This document shows, one piece after another, positions 1 to 9,222 of a stretch of 64,000 nt of DNA (within the stretch, counting starts at the first letter, position 1; the number at the start of each line of letters is the position of its first letter). The translations under genes were made by a program, and so were the position numbers. The stretch comes from Maccoyibacter sp900556645 (GTDB taxonomy: Bacteria > Bacillota > Clostridia > Lachnospirales > Lachnospiraceae), in the NCBI GenBank assembly GCA_958349535.1, contig CATWDJ010000003.1, positions 62,001-126,000 of the forward strand, given 5' to 3'. Below the pieces are notes generated by a model. The model searched no databases. It worked only from the letters and a program-made list of their open reading frames with translations, and had not been told where the DNA came from.

Positions 1-43
1 TGTTTCTCCAATTTCCAATAATTCCCTATAAAAATCAAAGACA

Positions 44-80
44 TGAGACTTTTGTCAACTTGATTCTGTGAGACATTTGT
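44..80 (+). promoter_or_regulatory. Paired direct repeat upstream of LuxR-type regulator
   Basis: Two near-identical 12-base direct repeats, TGAGACTTTTGT at 44-55 and TGAGACATTTGT at 69-80, lie 25 bp apart just before an A/T-rich -10-like stretch (TATACT near 86). A third copy of the core GAGACWWWTGT occurs at 1544-1554, after the regulator and ahead of the secreted-protein gene. The placement suggests an operator for the neighbouring LuxR-type protein; that is inference. Confidence 0.4.
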
Positions 81-128
81 ATATACTATACTGTAGAGAT
101 AGGATTTGGAGATGGAGCTAATAAACAG

Positions 129-1544
129 ATGAGAAAAGAACTTACAGATTACAAGACGATAATGGTTATTCTTGCATTGGCACTTTTTAGCTTTACCTTT
201 CTTGGAACGGAGTATATGTTCGACAATATGATGGCATATGTAACGGATTCACCGGGAGTGGTAATGGCACAAAGCTATATTTTGGGAATCAGCGTTATAG
301 GTTTCTTGCTTTTCCCGCTTATACAACGGCACATTCAGAAAACCATGAAATATCTGGTAGCTTTTGTAGGTGTTATCTTAGAAATTATAGGTGTTTTTGT
401 GATTCAGCAGCACATGTCTTATACAGCTATTCTGATATCCGGATGTATGGTATTCCTTTTATTGGGGATTGTGGGAAGTGCGGTTCACTATATGGCGGCC
501 TGTGTGTTGAATAAGAGCAGAAATCTGGCAAAAATTGTTGGAATATCCTATACCGTGGGAATTTTGTTTCAGTTTATCAATAATAATTGCATTAAAAATG
601 GCATGATGGAATCCATTGTGTTGTCGGTATCTATGACCATATTGGTTATTTTGATGGCAGTATTAGAAAAAGATTCCTTTGACAAGACAGAGAACATAGA
701 AATGGAGAAAGAAAAAAATACATATGTTTTGAAAAATCCTATGGTGGCAGGTATCATGCTGATTATCATTGTGGCACTCATGACTTGTGTATTTGCGGCA
801 TTGGATAATGCGGTAACCTTAGTGCATGCCACCGGAAGCGTGGATATCGGACAGTGGCCAAGACTGCTTTTGGCACTCAGCGGATTGATGGCAGGGTTTT
901 TATTTGATATCAGAGAACGGCGGTATATGAATATGATGATGTATTGCGTTACTCTTTTATCGACTGCCTGTGTGGTAATTATTGAATTTGGAGGAGCATT
1001 TCTCTTGGGGCTTACAGTGTTTTATCTGTCTGCCGGATTCTTTGTGGTGTTTTTTACCACAGGATTTATAGATTTATCCTATCATATGAATGTTCCGGAG
1101 CTATGGGCCGGACTGGGACGGGCAGTAAACAATGCCAGTGCGGTCATAACAGGAGCATTGTCGGTGTCTCTTTTGACCACCCAAAATGATATGATGATAA
1201 TAATTATTGCTTTGGCGTTGTTTGCATTGATAAGTGTAATGATTTATATATATACAAATCAGTTTGAGGTACATATTGCGGAGTCGGAAGAAGATATAAA
1301 AACCAAAAACCAGGAGGATGCAGAAAAATTTGCAAATTTTTCTGCGGCATATTCCCTTACCAAGCGAGAGCAGGAGGTTATGGAAATGCTGTTATCCTCA
1401 GATGACAGTGTACAGGAGATAGCAGATGCCCTTTTTATATCAAGGGCAGCATTGTATCGGCATATCGGAAGCCTCAACGAGAAAACAGAAACAAAATCCA
1501 GAATTGGACTGATTCAATTTTATTACGGGTGGAATGAAAAATAG
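129..1544 (+). CDS. Membrane-embedded LuxR-family transcriptional regulator
   Basis: The 471-residue protein has an N-terminal region of about 380 residues made of roughly ten to twelve hydrophobic helices, arranged like a transporter-type membrane domain. It ends in a cytoplasmic LuxR-type helix-turn-helix (about residues 405-465, starting LTKREQEVMEML and continuing with the recognition stretch IADALFISRAALYRHIGSL). This architecture is known in anaerobic gut bacteria as a one-component membrane sensor-regulator; the ligand is unknown. The next two genes encode a secreted protein and a sortase-anchored protein, so they are the natural candidate targets. Direct repeats lie upstream of this gene, with a third copy immediately after its stop. 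A GGAG lies about 11 nt before the ATG. Function assignment is good at family level only. Confidence 0.8.
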   Translation: MRKELTDYKTIMVILALALFSFTFLGTEYMFDNMMAYVTDSPGVVMAQSYILGISVIGFLLFPLIQRHIQKTMKYLVAFVGVILEIIGVFVIQQHMSYTAILISGCMVFLLLGIVGSAVHYMAACVLNKSRNLAKIVGISYTVGILFQFINNNCIKNGMMESIVLSVSMTILVILMAVLEKDSFDKTENIEMEKEKNTYVLKNPMVAGIMLIIIVALMTCVFAALDNAVTLVHATGSVDIGQWPRLLLALSGLMAGFLFDIRERRYMNMMMYCVTLLSTACVVIIEFGGAFLLGLTVFYLSAGFFVVFFTTGFIDLSYHMNVPELWAGLGRAVNNASAVITGALSVSLLTTQNDMMIIIIALALFALISVMIYIYTNQFEVHIAESEEDIKTKNQEDAEKFANFSAAYSLTKREQEVMEMLLSSDDSVQEIADALFISRAALYRHIGSLNEKTETKSRIGLIQFYYGWNEK

Positions 1545-1616
1545 AGACAAATGTAAACTCCAGAAATTTCTGAAAATATGATAAATTTTTTATAAAAAAT
1601 AAAGGAGGACTACAAT

Positions 1617-3194
1617 ATGAAAGAAAGACTGCGTAAGATTTTTATGGGCGTTTTGGTAATGTGCCTGACTCTGACTCTGGTCTATGTGCCAATGCAGGTT
1701 AAGGCAGATGGCGATATTGCTACCGTGGAGTTAAACGGTGCCACCACCATTGAAGGGGGAGTATTTCAAGCTACCGGCGGAAAAGCAGAGATTAGCATTG
1801 CCGGAATTAAGCAAACGGGAACAGAGAAGGAATTTTCAAATATCGGACTAAATGATACCATTGAAATTGTTTTGACTGCCGAGGATGGAAAGAAAGGCGT
1901 TTTGAGAACCGGAGGTGGTAGTGGATTGATATTGCCTGACCCAACTACTTCTGGTCAGATTACTACTTATACATTTACCCTTGCAGGTATCGGTTTAACC
2001 GGTGAACAAGGAAGCAACTTTGCGGCATTAAATTTTGAATTTGAAGACAATAATCCGGGTGCAGGAGATCCACCACCGCCGGGAGAAGGAGACCCATTGC
2101 CGGGTGAGGAGGAGAAAAGCGATTGGAGTTTGGATCTTCGGATAGGCAGTACAGAATATCATGATATAAAGGGTGATTCTTCTTATGAAATTTCCAGTAT
2201 GGAAGATATTAAGAACATTACGGTATTGAAGCAGACCAAAAACGACGAGGCAAGTGTAGATGTAGTAAATGAAATCCGGACACAGACCGGAGATTCCAGC
2301 AAATCTATGTCTACCACCTGTTTGGATGAACAGGGAAGAGGTGTTTTGGAAGTATATACGATTTCTGAAGAAACAAATTATGTGACATTGAATTTAACGT
2401 CTCACTACAGAGATTTGGGCGTGAATTTAGAGGATTTCTATGTTACCAATATTACATTTTATGTAGAGGGTTTCAAAGGAATGGAAGTAACCTCTGATAT
2501 TCCGGAGCCGGATATGTTTGACAGTGTATCTTCTTCTGATATCGTGGATTTGAAAAATACAACAGCAGCAAATCCGGCTGAGATTAACAAATATTATGGC
2601 AGTGATACCATTAGAATTAATGGGTATGCAGGAACGGCTGTAACCACCGTTGCACTGGGCGAGGGAATCAACCCGAAGGCGGTTACCATTAGCGGTACAC
2701 AGGTTACTTTTAAATCCGCATATTATGCATCCGTACCGCTGGTAATTACATTGGCAGACGGAACCACCGGTTATGTTACCATTAACAGATTGGGAGTCCA
2801 AATCAGTGATTATAATGCCAATGCAACCAATACAAATCACGGAAATCAGCCGGGCTATACACTGACAGGTACTCCGTATGCAGGAAAATATAATATCGTA
2901 GCAAATTTCTATTATGATTCAGCAAAGAGCTATCGGGATTATAATGTGGTTGCAACTTTGACCTATGGGGACGGACGTACGGAAGTCAAAACAGTTGAAG
3001 GTGTTTATGAGAGCCCATGTGTAAATGTCGGAACAAAAGGTGGAGACTACATTGTTTATTCCGGTGATGAAGACTCTGCCCCTGTAAAGGTATCCGTTAC
3101 TGTTGTGAAGGCAGGAACCTCAGATACTACCTTTGCTGGAGCATCCTTTGGTGCAGGTAAAGGTGTTGAATTTTCACGTGACACAGCCAGATAG
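1617..3194 (+). CDS. Secreted protein of unknown function with signal peptide
   Basis: The 525-residue protein begins with a basic n-region, a hydrophobic segment and a likely cleavage site after VKA (around residue 31). The mature part is rich in Thr, Gly and Val with beta-strand character. A Pro/Gly/Glu linker (around residues 148-166, with DPPPPGEGDPLPGE) separates an N-terminal domain of about 110 residues from a larger C-terminal part. No sortase motif or C-terminal membrane helix is present, so it is probably released or held by a partner. A strong AAAGGAGG site precedes the ATG. The next gene, 14 bp downstream, is sortase-anchored, suggesting a surface pair. I do not recognise a named domain. 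Confidence 0.7.
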   Translation: MKERLRKIFMGVLVMCLTLTLVYVPMQVKADGDIATVELNGATTIEGGVFQATGGKAEISIAGIKQTGTEKEFSNIGLNDTIEIVLTAEDGKKGVLRTGGGSGLILPDPTTSGQITTYTFTLAGIGLTGEQGSNFAALNFEFEDNNPGAGDPPPPGEGDPLPGEEEKSDWSLDLRIGSTEYHDIKGDSSYEISSMEDIKNITVLKQTKNDEASVDVVNEIRTQTGDSSKSMSTTCLDEQGRGVLEVYTISEETNYVTLNLTSHYRDLGVNLEDFYVTNITFYVEGFKGMEVTSDIPEPDMFDSVSSSDIVDLKNTTAANPAEINKYYGSDTIRINGYAGTAVTTVALGEGINPKAVTISGTQVTFKSAYYASVPLVITLADGTTGYVTINRLGVQISDYNANATNTNHGNQPGYTLTGTPYAGKYNIVANFYYDSAKSYRDYNVVATLTYGDGRTEVKTVEGVYESPCVNVGTKGGDYIVYSGDEDSAPVKVSVTVVKAGTSDTTFAGASFGAGKGVEFSRDTAR

Positions 3195-3208
3195 CAGGAG
3201 GTAGACTT

Positions 3209-3703
3209 ATGAGAAGCTTAAAGAAAAGTATAGTGACGATTATGGCAGGAATTATGATATTTTTAGCTGCCTCAAGTACCATAGAAGCAAAGAATATTAC
3301 ATCGGTGAATGCCACAGCGGCAAATGGCAAAATTACCGTATCCGGTACAGCGGAGGAAGGGACACTTGCCTGTGCAGTGCTGGTATATGACGAGACAGAG
3401 ACAAATCTGCTAAGTATGGAAACCTGTGGGGTTGCCGCCGATAGTACCTATTCCTACACCTTGGGAATGAAATTTGCCAACGGAACCTATGTGGTAAAGG
3501 TAGCCGATTATGACGGTGGCAGTTATACAACCACAAAGGTAACGGTTTCCGGCAGCACAAGTGCAGGAACAGAGACCCAAGCATCATCGGAGACAAAAGT
3601 ATCACCGAAGACCGGAGATGTAAATCCGATAGCAGGGGTATTTACCTTGATTCTGATTGCAGGTGCCGGTGTGGTGCTTACATCCAAAAAGAAAGCAAAT
3701 TAA
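3209..3703 (+). CDS. Small sortase-anchored surface protein
   Basis: The 164-residue protein has a signal peptide (residues 1-27, ending near IEA), a compact beta-rich domain of about 90 residues, a Ser/Thr/Glu-rich spacer, and a C-terminal sorting signal. The signal consists of SPKTGD, a hydrophobic helix and the basic tail SKKKAN. SPKTG is a variant of the LPXTG motif, so it is likely processed by a sortase and fixed to peptidoglycan. It sits 14 bp after the secreted-protein gene and ahead of a terminator, and probably shares its transcript. The central domain resembles small Ig-like or carbohydrate-facing modules, but no binding function can be assigned. Confidence 0.75.
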   Translation: MRSLKKSIVTIMAGIMIFLAASSTIEAKNITSVNATAANGKITVSGTAEEGTLACAVLVYDETETNLLSMETCGVAADSTYSYTLGMKFANGTYVVKVADYDGGSYTTTKVTVSGSTSAGTETQASSETKVSPKTGDVNPIAGVFTLILIAGAGVVLTSKKKAN

Positions 3704-3710
3704 GAGATAG

Positions 3711-3756
3711 TGAAAACAGGGGCTGTTTGTGACAGTCCCTGTTTTCATGTGTCTTT
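3711..3756 (+). terminator. Rho-independent terminator after surface-protein genes
   Basis: An 11-bp stem, TGAAAACAGGG paired with CCCTGTTTTCA, surrounds a 14-nt loop and is followed by a T-rich tail. It closes the regulator/surface-protein cluster. Confidence 0.75.
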
Positions 3757-3867
3757 TCCCGACAGAAAGAATAAATATAGTTATCGACAAAAGATGTGAA
3801 GTTTTTTGGCTGGGGACAACTATGATAGAGTGGCAAAAGATGTTCTAGTATGGAAGGGAGAAGAAAC

Positions 3868-4494
3868 ATGGCAGATAAATTATTTGAAAATAACCAGGTT
3901 ACGATTATGGGAGAGGTGGTTTCGGAATTTTCATTCAGTCACGAGGTGTACGGGGAAGGATTTTATCTGGTGGATGTTGCAGTTAGCAGATTAAGTGATT
4001 CCGTGGACTACATACCGTTGATGGTTTCCGAGAGACTGGTGGATGTCACACAGAACTATATCGGAGAGACAATTTTGGTCAACGGACAATTCCGCTCTTA
4101 TAATCGGCATGAGGAGAAGAAAAACCGACTGGTACTTTCTGTTTTTGTCAGAGAATGGGAATTTGTGGACTATATTGAAGATGAGGTAAAAAGCAACCAG
4201 ATTTATCTGGACGGATATATTTGCAAGGAGCCGATTTATCGTAAAACACCTCTGGGAAGAGAGATTGCGGATTTGTTGGTGGCAGTAAACCGTTCCTATG
4301 GAAAATCAGACTATATTCCGTGTATCTGTTGGGGCAGAAACGCCCGCTATGCCTCCGGTTTTGAGGTGGGAAGCCACGTGGAGGTGTTTGGAAGGATTCA
4401 GAGCAGAGAGTACCTGAAAAAGATTGGAGAGGATGAGACGGAACGCCGGATTGCTTATGAGGTTTCTGTCAGCAAAATAGAGTTTTTTGAGTAA
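3868..4494 (+). CDS. Single-stranded DNA-binding-like protein, two OB-fold-like halves
   Basis: The protein of about 208 residues looks like two successive SSB-type OB-fold strands sets. The first half has VTIMGEVVSEFSF and later ILVNGQFRSYN; the second has IYLDGYICKEPIYRKTPLGREIADLLVAV and WGRNARY..GSHVEVFGRIQSREY, which is the classic SSB pattern. The C-terminus lacks the acidic DDDIPF-type tail of the main replication SSB, so this is probably an accessory SSB-like protein. An upstream ATG at 3850 is in frame, but GGAAGGGAG at 3852-3860 sits at the right distance for the ATG at 3868, so that start was chosen. It stands alone after a terminator. Confidence 0.65.
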   Translation: MADKLFENNQVTIMGEVVSEFSFSHEVYGEGFYLVDVAVSRLSDSVDYIPLMVSERLVDVTQNYIGETILVNGQFRSYNRHEEKKNRLVLSVFVREWEFVDYIEDEVKSNQIYLDGYICKEPIYRKTPLGREIADLLVAVNRSYGKSDYIPCICWGRNARYASGFEVGSHVEVFGRIQSREYLKKIGEDETERRIAYEVSVSKIEFFE

Positions 4495-4572
4495 AATTTG
4501 CTTTTTTATGTAATATGTGGTATTTTAATCAAATCTGGAAGCATAAGAAAAGGTCACGAAAGCGGAGGCATT

Positions 4573-5058
4573 ATGGAAAAGGGTATGATTCAGATTTATT
4601 ATGGAGAGGGCAGAGGAAAATCTACTGCTGCTCTGGGTAATGCATTGAGAAAAGCAGATTCAGGAAAAAATGTGATTATCATACAGTTTTTCAAGGGAAA
4701 GCTGGAGGAACCACAGGAGTTTTTACAGAGGCTGGAGCCGGAGATTAAATTTTTCCGTTTTGAGAAGCTGGCAGAGTGCTTTGCGGATCTGACGGAGGAA
4801 GAAAAGCAGGAGGAATCCGTGAACATGAAAAACGGATTGAATTTTGCGAGAAAGGTGTTGGCCACCAGTGAATGCAATCTGTTGGTATTGGACGAGGTTT
4901 TGGGACTGGTGGATGCCAATATCATTTCCATCGAGGAACTGAAATCTGTGATTGAGGCGAAGACCGAGGATACGGAAGTGATTCTCACCGGAAGAGTATT
5001 GCCAAAAGAGCTTTATGACATGGCAGACGAGGTCTACAATATCGAAGCAGAAAAATAA
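4573..5058 (+). CDS. Cob(I)alamin adenosyltransferase-like P-loop protein (CobA/CobO family)
   Basis: The 161-residue protein carries the BtuR/CobO-type P-loop GEGRGKST (residues 11-18), followed by FFKG, a second acidic segment LLVLDEVLGLVD and a VILTGR motif. All are characteristic of the ATP:corrinoid adenosyltransferase family that makes adenosylcobalamin. The reading frame is open further upstream to 4498, but GCGGAGG just before 4573 and the family's usual start near MIQIYYGEG support the later ATG. The family assignment is clear. Some short members act on other substrates, so the corrinoid role is inferred. Its transcript precedes the lysine-riboswitch promoter without an obvious terminator. 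Confidence 0.75.
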   Translation: MEKGMIQIYYGEGRGKSTAALGNALRKADSGKNVIIIQFFKGKLEEPQEFLQRLEPEIKFFRFEKLAECFADLTEEEKQEESVNMKNGLNFARKVLATSECNLLVLDEVLGLVDANIISIEELKSVIEAKTEDTEVILTGRVLPKELYDMADEVYNIEAEK

Positions 5059-5059
5059 A

Positions 5060-5089
5060 TTGACAAAGACTGTCATATGGTGTTATAGT
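5060..5089 (+). promoter_or_regulatory. Sigma-70-type promoter for lysine riboswitch-dapA
   Basis: A consensus TTGACA at 5060-5065 and TATAGT at 5084-5089 are separated by 18 bp and placed about 30 nt before the riboswitch. Confidence 0.65.
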
Positions 5090-5121
5090 TAGCACAAGCT
5101 ATGACAATAGAACATAATATA

Positions 5122-5292
5122 AAAGGTAGAGGTTGCGTGATTCATCAGTAGCATTTTGGATGCGGCAGAGGCAGAAGAAAGAATGTGAAAGGGGAGAACG
5201 CCGAAAGAGTATAAGTTCTGCAATTATATTTTTGGGCATAGAGTGAAGAATTCTATGACTCTCATCTAATCTCAGATGGAGGCGCTATCCTT
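5122..5292 (+). promoter_or_regulatory. Lysine riboswitch (L box) upstream of dapA
   Basis: The leader holds the conserved L-box elements in order: AGGTAGAGGTTGCG (5' side of P1 and the junction), ATCAGTAG, GAAAGGGGAGAACGCCGAA, and GATGGAGGCGCTATCC (3' side). GGTAG near 5125 pairs with CTATCC at 5285-5290 to form P1. It lies between a sigma-70-type promoter and an intrinsic terminator in front of dapA, the first committed step of lysine/diaminopimelate synthesis. Lysine binding is expected to favour the terminator. The 5059-5428 gap is filled by promoter, riboswitch and terminator. Confidence 0.92.
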
Positions 5293-5334
5293 ACAGCACA
5301 GACTCATTGTTTGGTTTGTGAATGACAGAAATAG

Positions 5335-5362
5335 AAGCCGACTGCTGAGTCGGCTTTTTATT
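5335..5362 (+). terminator. Riboswitch-controlled terminator before dapA
   Basis: A perfect 9-bp stem, AAGCCGACT/AGTCGGCTT, has a GCTG loop and is followed by TTTATT. It lies 66 nt ahead of the dapA start and is the expected expression platform of the lysine riboswitch. Confidence 0.85.
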
Positions 5363-5428
5363 CGTATATAGGAAGTTCCGTAGGAATTCCCTATACATTG
5401 ATTATTTATGAAAAATGGAGGAAAAAGG

Positions 5429-6319
5429 ATGTCTATTTTTAAGGGAGCAGGAGTTGCCATTGTGACTCCGATGAAGGACAATTTAGAGGTAAATTACGAC
5501 AAACTGGAAGAATTAATCGAGTACCAGATTGATCAGGGAACCGACAGTATTATCATTGCAGGAACCACGGGGGAAAGTTCTACACTGAGTGTAGAAGAGC
5601 ATTTGCAGGTGATCAAAGCTGCGATAGAATTTACCAAGGGAAGAATCCCGGTAGTGGCAGGAACCGGTTCTAACTGCACACAGACAGCCATACAGCTGAG
5701 TAAGGAAGCGGAGGAAGCAGGAGCAGACGGACTTCTGATTGTGACTCCGTATTACAATAAAGCAACACAGGGCGGTTTAATCAAACATTATACAATGATT
5801 GCAAATGAGACAAAGGCACCGATTATCATGTACAACGTGCCTAGCAGAACCGGCTGCAATATTTTACCGGAAACAGCCGCACATCTTTACAAGAATGTAG
5901 AAAATATAGTAGGATTAAAAGAGGCAACAGGTAATCTGGCTCAGGCCTCAAAGACCATGTATCTCACAGACGGAAAACTGGATATGTATTCCGGCGAGGA
6001 TGGTCTGGTAGTACCGTTGATGTCCATTGGAGCCATCGGTGTGATTTCCGTATGGTCCAACATTGCACCGAAGGATGTACATGATATGTGCATGAGCTAT
6101 TTAGAGGGAGATATCCAAAAAGCACTGGAGATACAGAGAAAGGGACTGCCACTGGTAGATGCCCTGTTTTCAGAGGTCAATCCGATTCCGGTAAAGAAAG
6201 CAATGAACTTATTGGGAATGGAAGTGGGACCACTTAGATTACCATTGACTGAGATGGAAGAGAAAAATACAGAGATACTGAAAGGAGTTATGGAAGCATA
6301 CGGCTTTCAACTTGCATAG
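5429..6319 (+). CDS. dapA: 4-hydroxy-tetrahydrodipicolinate synthase
   Basis: The 296-residue protein is normal length for DapA. It condenses pyruvate with aspartate semialdehyde in the cytoplasm, the entry to lysine and diaminopimelate. Visible motifs: GTTGESSTL near residue 45, the Tyr motif MYNVPSRTG (around residue 133), and the Schiff-base lysine in GLKEATGN (around residue 161). The frame opens at 5408, but GGAGGAAAAAGG directly precedes the ATG at 5429 and the product then begins MSIFKGAGVAIVTP as in homologues. It is followed after 9 bp by dapB and preceded by the lysine riboswitch. Confidence 0.96.
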   Translation: MSIFKGAGVAIVTPMKDNLEVNYDKLEELIEYQIDQGTDSIIIAGTTGESSTLSVEEHLQVIKAAIEFTKGRIPVVAGTGSNCTQTAIQLSKEAEEAGADGLLIVTPYYNKATQGGLIKHYTMIANETKAPIIMYNVPSRTGCNILPETAAHLYKNVENIVGLKEATGNLAQASKTMYLTDGKLDMYSGEDGLVVPLMSIGAIGVISVWSNIAPKDVHDMCMSYLEGDIQKALEIQRKGLPLVDALFSEVNPIPVKKAMNLLGMEVGPLRLPLTEMEEKNTEILKGVMEAYGFQLA

Positions 6320-6328
6320 GAGAAAAAA

Positions 6329-7096
6329 ATGACGAGAGTAATTATGCACGGCTGTAACGGCAAAATGGGTCAGGTAATTACCGGACTCTGCAAAGAAGAC
6401 AGCGAGGTAGAAATTGTAGCAGGAATTGATGTTTCAGACCATATCCAGAATGAATATCCGGTATACGGAAGTCTCTGGGAATGTAAGGAGGAGGCAGATG
6501 TCATCGTGGATTTTGCATCGGCAAAAGCGGCAGACGCTCTTTTGGATTACAGTGTAGAGAAAAAAATTCCTGTAGTTGTCTGTACCACCGGCTTATCGGA
6601 GGAACAGCTTCAGAAAGTGGAGGAAGCTTCCAAAGAGGTCGCAGTTTTAAAATCAGCCAATATGTCCTTGGGCATTAACACTTTGATGGAGCTTTTGAGA
6701 AAAGCAGCAGCTGTTCTGGCACCTGCGGGCTTTGATATGGAGATTGTAGAAAAGCATCACAATCAGAAAGTGGATGCACCAAGCGGCACCGCACTTGCTC
6801 TGGCAGATACGTTACAGGAAGCTTTGGAGGAGACATATGAGTATAAGTATGACCGAAGCAAAGAACGTAAGAAGAGAGAAAAAAATGAAATAGGAATTTC
6901 AGCGGTCAGAGGCGGAAATATTGTAGGAGAACATGAGGTCATATTTGCAGGCGTTGATGAAGTAATTGAATTCAAACACACGGCATATTCCAAAGCTATT
7001 TTTGGAAAGGGGGCAGTAGAAGCAGCGAAATTCTTAAAGGGAAAAGGAGCCGGCTTCTATGATATGAGTGATGTCATCAAAGCAGCAAACAGCTAA
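6329..7096 (+). CDS. dapB: 4-hydroxy-tetrahydrodipicolinate reductase
   Basis: The 255-residue protein is typical for DapB. It reduces the DapA product with NAD(P)H. The N-terminal dinucleotide motif is HGCNGKMGQ (residues 7-15), the central catalytic stretch is EKHHNQKVDAPSGTAL (around residues 140-155), and IGISAVRGGNIVGEHEV follows. It lies 9 bp after dapA with AGGAGAAAAAA as ribosome site, so both are under the lysine riboswitch. Confidence 0.96.
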   Translation: MTRVIMHGCNGKMGQVITGLCKEDSEVEIVAGIDVSDHIQNEYPVYGSLWECKEEADVIVDFASAKAADALLDYSVEKKIPVVVCTTGLSEEQLQKVEEASKEVAVLKSANMSLGINTLMELLRKAAAVLAPAGFDMEIVEKHHNQKVDAPSGTALALADTLQEALEETYEYKYDRSKERKKREKNEIGISAVRGGNIVGEHEVIFAGVDEVIEFKHTAYSKAIFGKGAVEAAKFLKGKGAGFYDMSDVIKAANS

Positions 7097-7112
7097 GGGC
7101 GAAGGAGGATGT

Positions 7113-9068
7113 ATGGAGGACAGAGATCTGAAGTATCTAAAAACGTTGTCAAAGCAGTATCCGACAATCGCAGCGGCAGCCACAGAGATTATTAACTTAC
7201 AGGCAATCTTAAGTCTGCCGAAGGGAACAGAGCATTTTATTACCGATATTCACGGGGAATATGAACAATTCCAGCATATTTTGAAAAACGGTTCGGGGGC
7301 AATCCGCAAAAAGATTGAGGAAGAGTTCGGCAATGCCTTCAGTGCAGTGGAAAAAAAGAACCTTGCGACCCTGATCTATTATCCGGAATTAAAGTTAGAG
7401 CAGGTAGAAAAGGAAGAGGAAAATATGGAAGACTGGTATAGCGTCATGCTGTACCGGTTAATCTGCGTTTGTAAGAGTGCTTCTTCCAAATATACACGTT
7501 CTAAGGTGCGTAAGGCACTTCCAAAGGAATTTGCATATGTTATTGAGGAACTGTTGACCGGAAGACCGGACGTTTCGGATCAGGAGGCATATTACAATGA
7601 GATTATCCATTCCGTTATCCGTACGGGAAGGGCACAGGAACTGATTATCGCCCTGTGTAATCTGATACGCCGTCTGGTGGTAGACCATCTCCATGTGGTG
7701 GGAGATATTTTTGACAGAGGGCCATATCCGTATATGATTATGGATGATTTGATGGAGCATCACTCCGTGGACATTCAATGGGGCAATCACGATATCCTGT
7801 GGATGGGTGCCGCAGCGGGAAATACGGCATGTATTGCGAATGTACTGCGAATTTCCGCAAAATACGGAAATCTGAATATTCTGGAGGACGGTTATGGTAT
7901 CAATCTGGTTCCGCTGGCCCGTCTTGCCATGACCCAGTATGCGGACGATAAGTGTGAATGCTTCAAATTGGATTTCAGAGAAGATGAGTATGATGTAAAG
8001 GATGCACAGCTGGATGAGAAGATACACAAAGCTATCAGCATTATTCAGTTCAAACTGGAAGGTCAGCTTATCAAGGAACATCCGGAATTTGATATGGAAA
8101 AACGTCTGCTGTTAGATAAGATGGATTTAGAACGGGGAGTAGTAAATGTGGAAGGCGTGGAATATCCTCTCAAAGACACCTATTTCCCGACGGTGGATCC
8201 AAAAGACCCTTATCAGCTAACCCAGGAGGAAGCTGACGTTGTAGACCGGCTGAAGATGGCATTTGTAAATTGTGAGCGGTTACAAAAGCATGTGAGATTT
8301 CTTCTTACCAAAGGAAGCTTTTATAAAGTACATAACGGAAATCTTCTCTATCACGGTTGCGTGCCGATGAATGAGGACGGTTCCTTTACCAAAGTAAATA
8401 TTTACGGAAAGAAATATGCCGGAAAAGAGCTTTACGATGTGCTGGAGAATTATGTGAGAAAGGGTTACTATTCTCTGGACAAGGAAGAAAAGAAAAAGGG
8501 TGTGGATATTTTCTGGTTTGGCTGGGAAAACCAAAATTCACCGGTATTCGGAAAACAGAAGATGACCACCTTTGAGCGTTACTTTATCGCAGATAAAGAA
8601 ACCCATAAAGAGCCGAAGAATCCATATTACCACCTGTTGGAGCAGGAGGAGATTGTCAATAAGATTCTGGCGGAATTCGGACTTGATAATGAGGATGCTC
8701 ACATTATCAACGGTCATATTCCGGTGGAGTCCAAGCGTGGAGAATCACCGATAAAATGCAACGGAAAGCTGTTAATCATTGACGGTGGATTTTCCAAGGC
8801 ATATCAGGGTAAGACCGGAATTGCGGGATACACTTTAATCTATAATTCCTATGGATTGATACTGGCTGCCCATGATCCCTTTGAGTCCATGGAAAAGGCG
8901 GTCAAAGAGGGAAGCGATATTCATTCCCATCAGATGCTGGTGGAGCGTGTAGTTAAGCGAAGAAGAGTGGCAGATACAGATGCAGGACGCACCATCAAGG
9001 AAAATATCAAGGAATTGGAAAAACTTTTACAGGCATATCGGGAAGGTACCATTGTAGAAAATGCATAA
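7113..9068 (+). CDS. fbp: Fructose-1,6-bisphosphatase, class 3
   Basis: The protein of about 651 residues matches the long class 3 FBPase of Bacillota, a gluconeogenic metallophosphatase with the calcineurin-like fold. Metal-site motifs are visible: ITDIHGEYEQF (around residue 49), VGDIFDRGPYPY (around residue 201), WGNHD (around residue 224), and HIINGHIPV near the C-terminus. The open frame starts at 7068 inside dapB, but GAAGGAGG precedes the ATG at 7113, giving MEDRDLKYL. It follows dapB by 16 bp and may be partly co-transcribed. Confidence 0.95.
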   Translation: MEDRDLKYLKTLSKQYPTIAAAATEIINLQAILSLPKGTEHFITDIHGEYEQFQHILKNGSGAIRKKIEEEFGNAFSAVEKKNLATLIYYPELKLEQVEKEEENMEDWYSVMLYRLICVCKSASSKYTRSKVRKALPKEFAYVIEELLTGRPDVSDQEAYYNEIIHSVIRTGRAQELIIALCNLIRRLVVDHLHVVGDIFDRGPYPYMIMDDLMEHHSVDIQWGNHDILWMGAAAGNTACIANVLRISAKYGNLNILEDGYGINLVPLARLAMTQYADDKCECFKLDFREDEYDVKDAQLDEKIHKAISIIQFKLEGQLIKEHPEFDMEKRLLLDKMDLERGVVNVEGVEYPLKDTYFPTVDPKDPYQLTQEEADVVDRLKMAFVNCERLQKHVRFLLTKGSFYKVHNGNLLYHGCVPMNEDGSFTKVNIYGKKYAGKELYDVLENYVRKGYYSLDKEEKKKGVDIFWFGWENQNSPVFGKQKMTTFERYFIADKETHKEPKNPYYHLLEQEEIVNKILAEFGLDNEDAHIINGHIPVESKRGESPIKCNGKLLIIDGGFSKAYQGKTGIAGYTLIYNSYGLILAAHDPFESMEKAVKEGSDIHSHQMLVERVVKRRRVADTDAGRTIKENIKELEKLLQAYREGTIVENA

Positions 9069-9116
9069 AATTCATCCCTGTTGTAAAAAATGAAGAGGAA
9101 AAAATTGCGAAAATAC

Positions 9117-9145
9117 TTGCATATTGGGAGAATTTATGGTATTGT
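9117..9145 (+). promoter_or_regulatory. Promoter for rplS
   Basis: TTGCAT at 9117-9122 and TATTGT at 9140-9145 have 17-bp spacing, about 78 nt before the rplS start. The leader contains a small AGAG..CTCT hairpin and could be an L19 leader, but that match was not testable here. Confidence 0.5.
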
Positions 9146-9222
9146 TAACGAGTTGTGATAAAAGAGATGGTCCTCTGTTACATTAGGTATTAAGAACATC
9201 CAAAGGATTAGGAGGAAACAAC

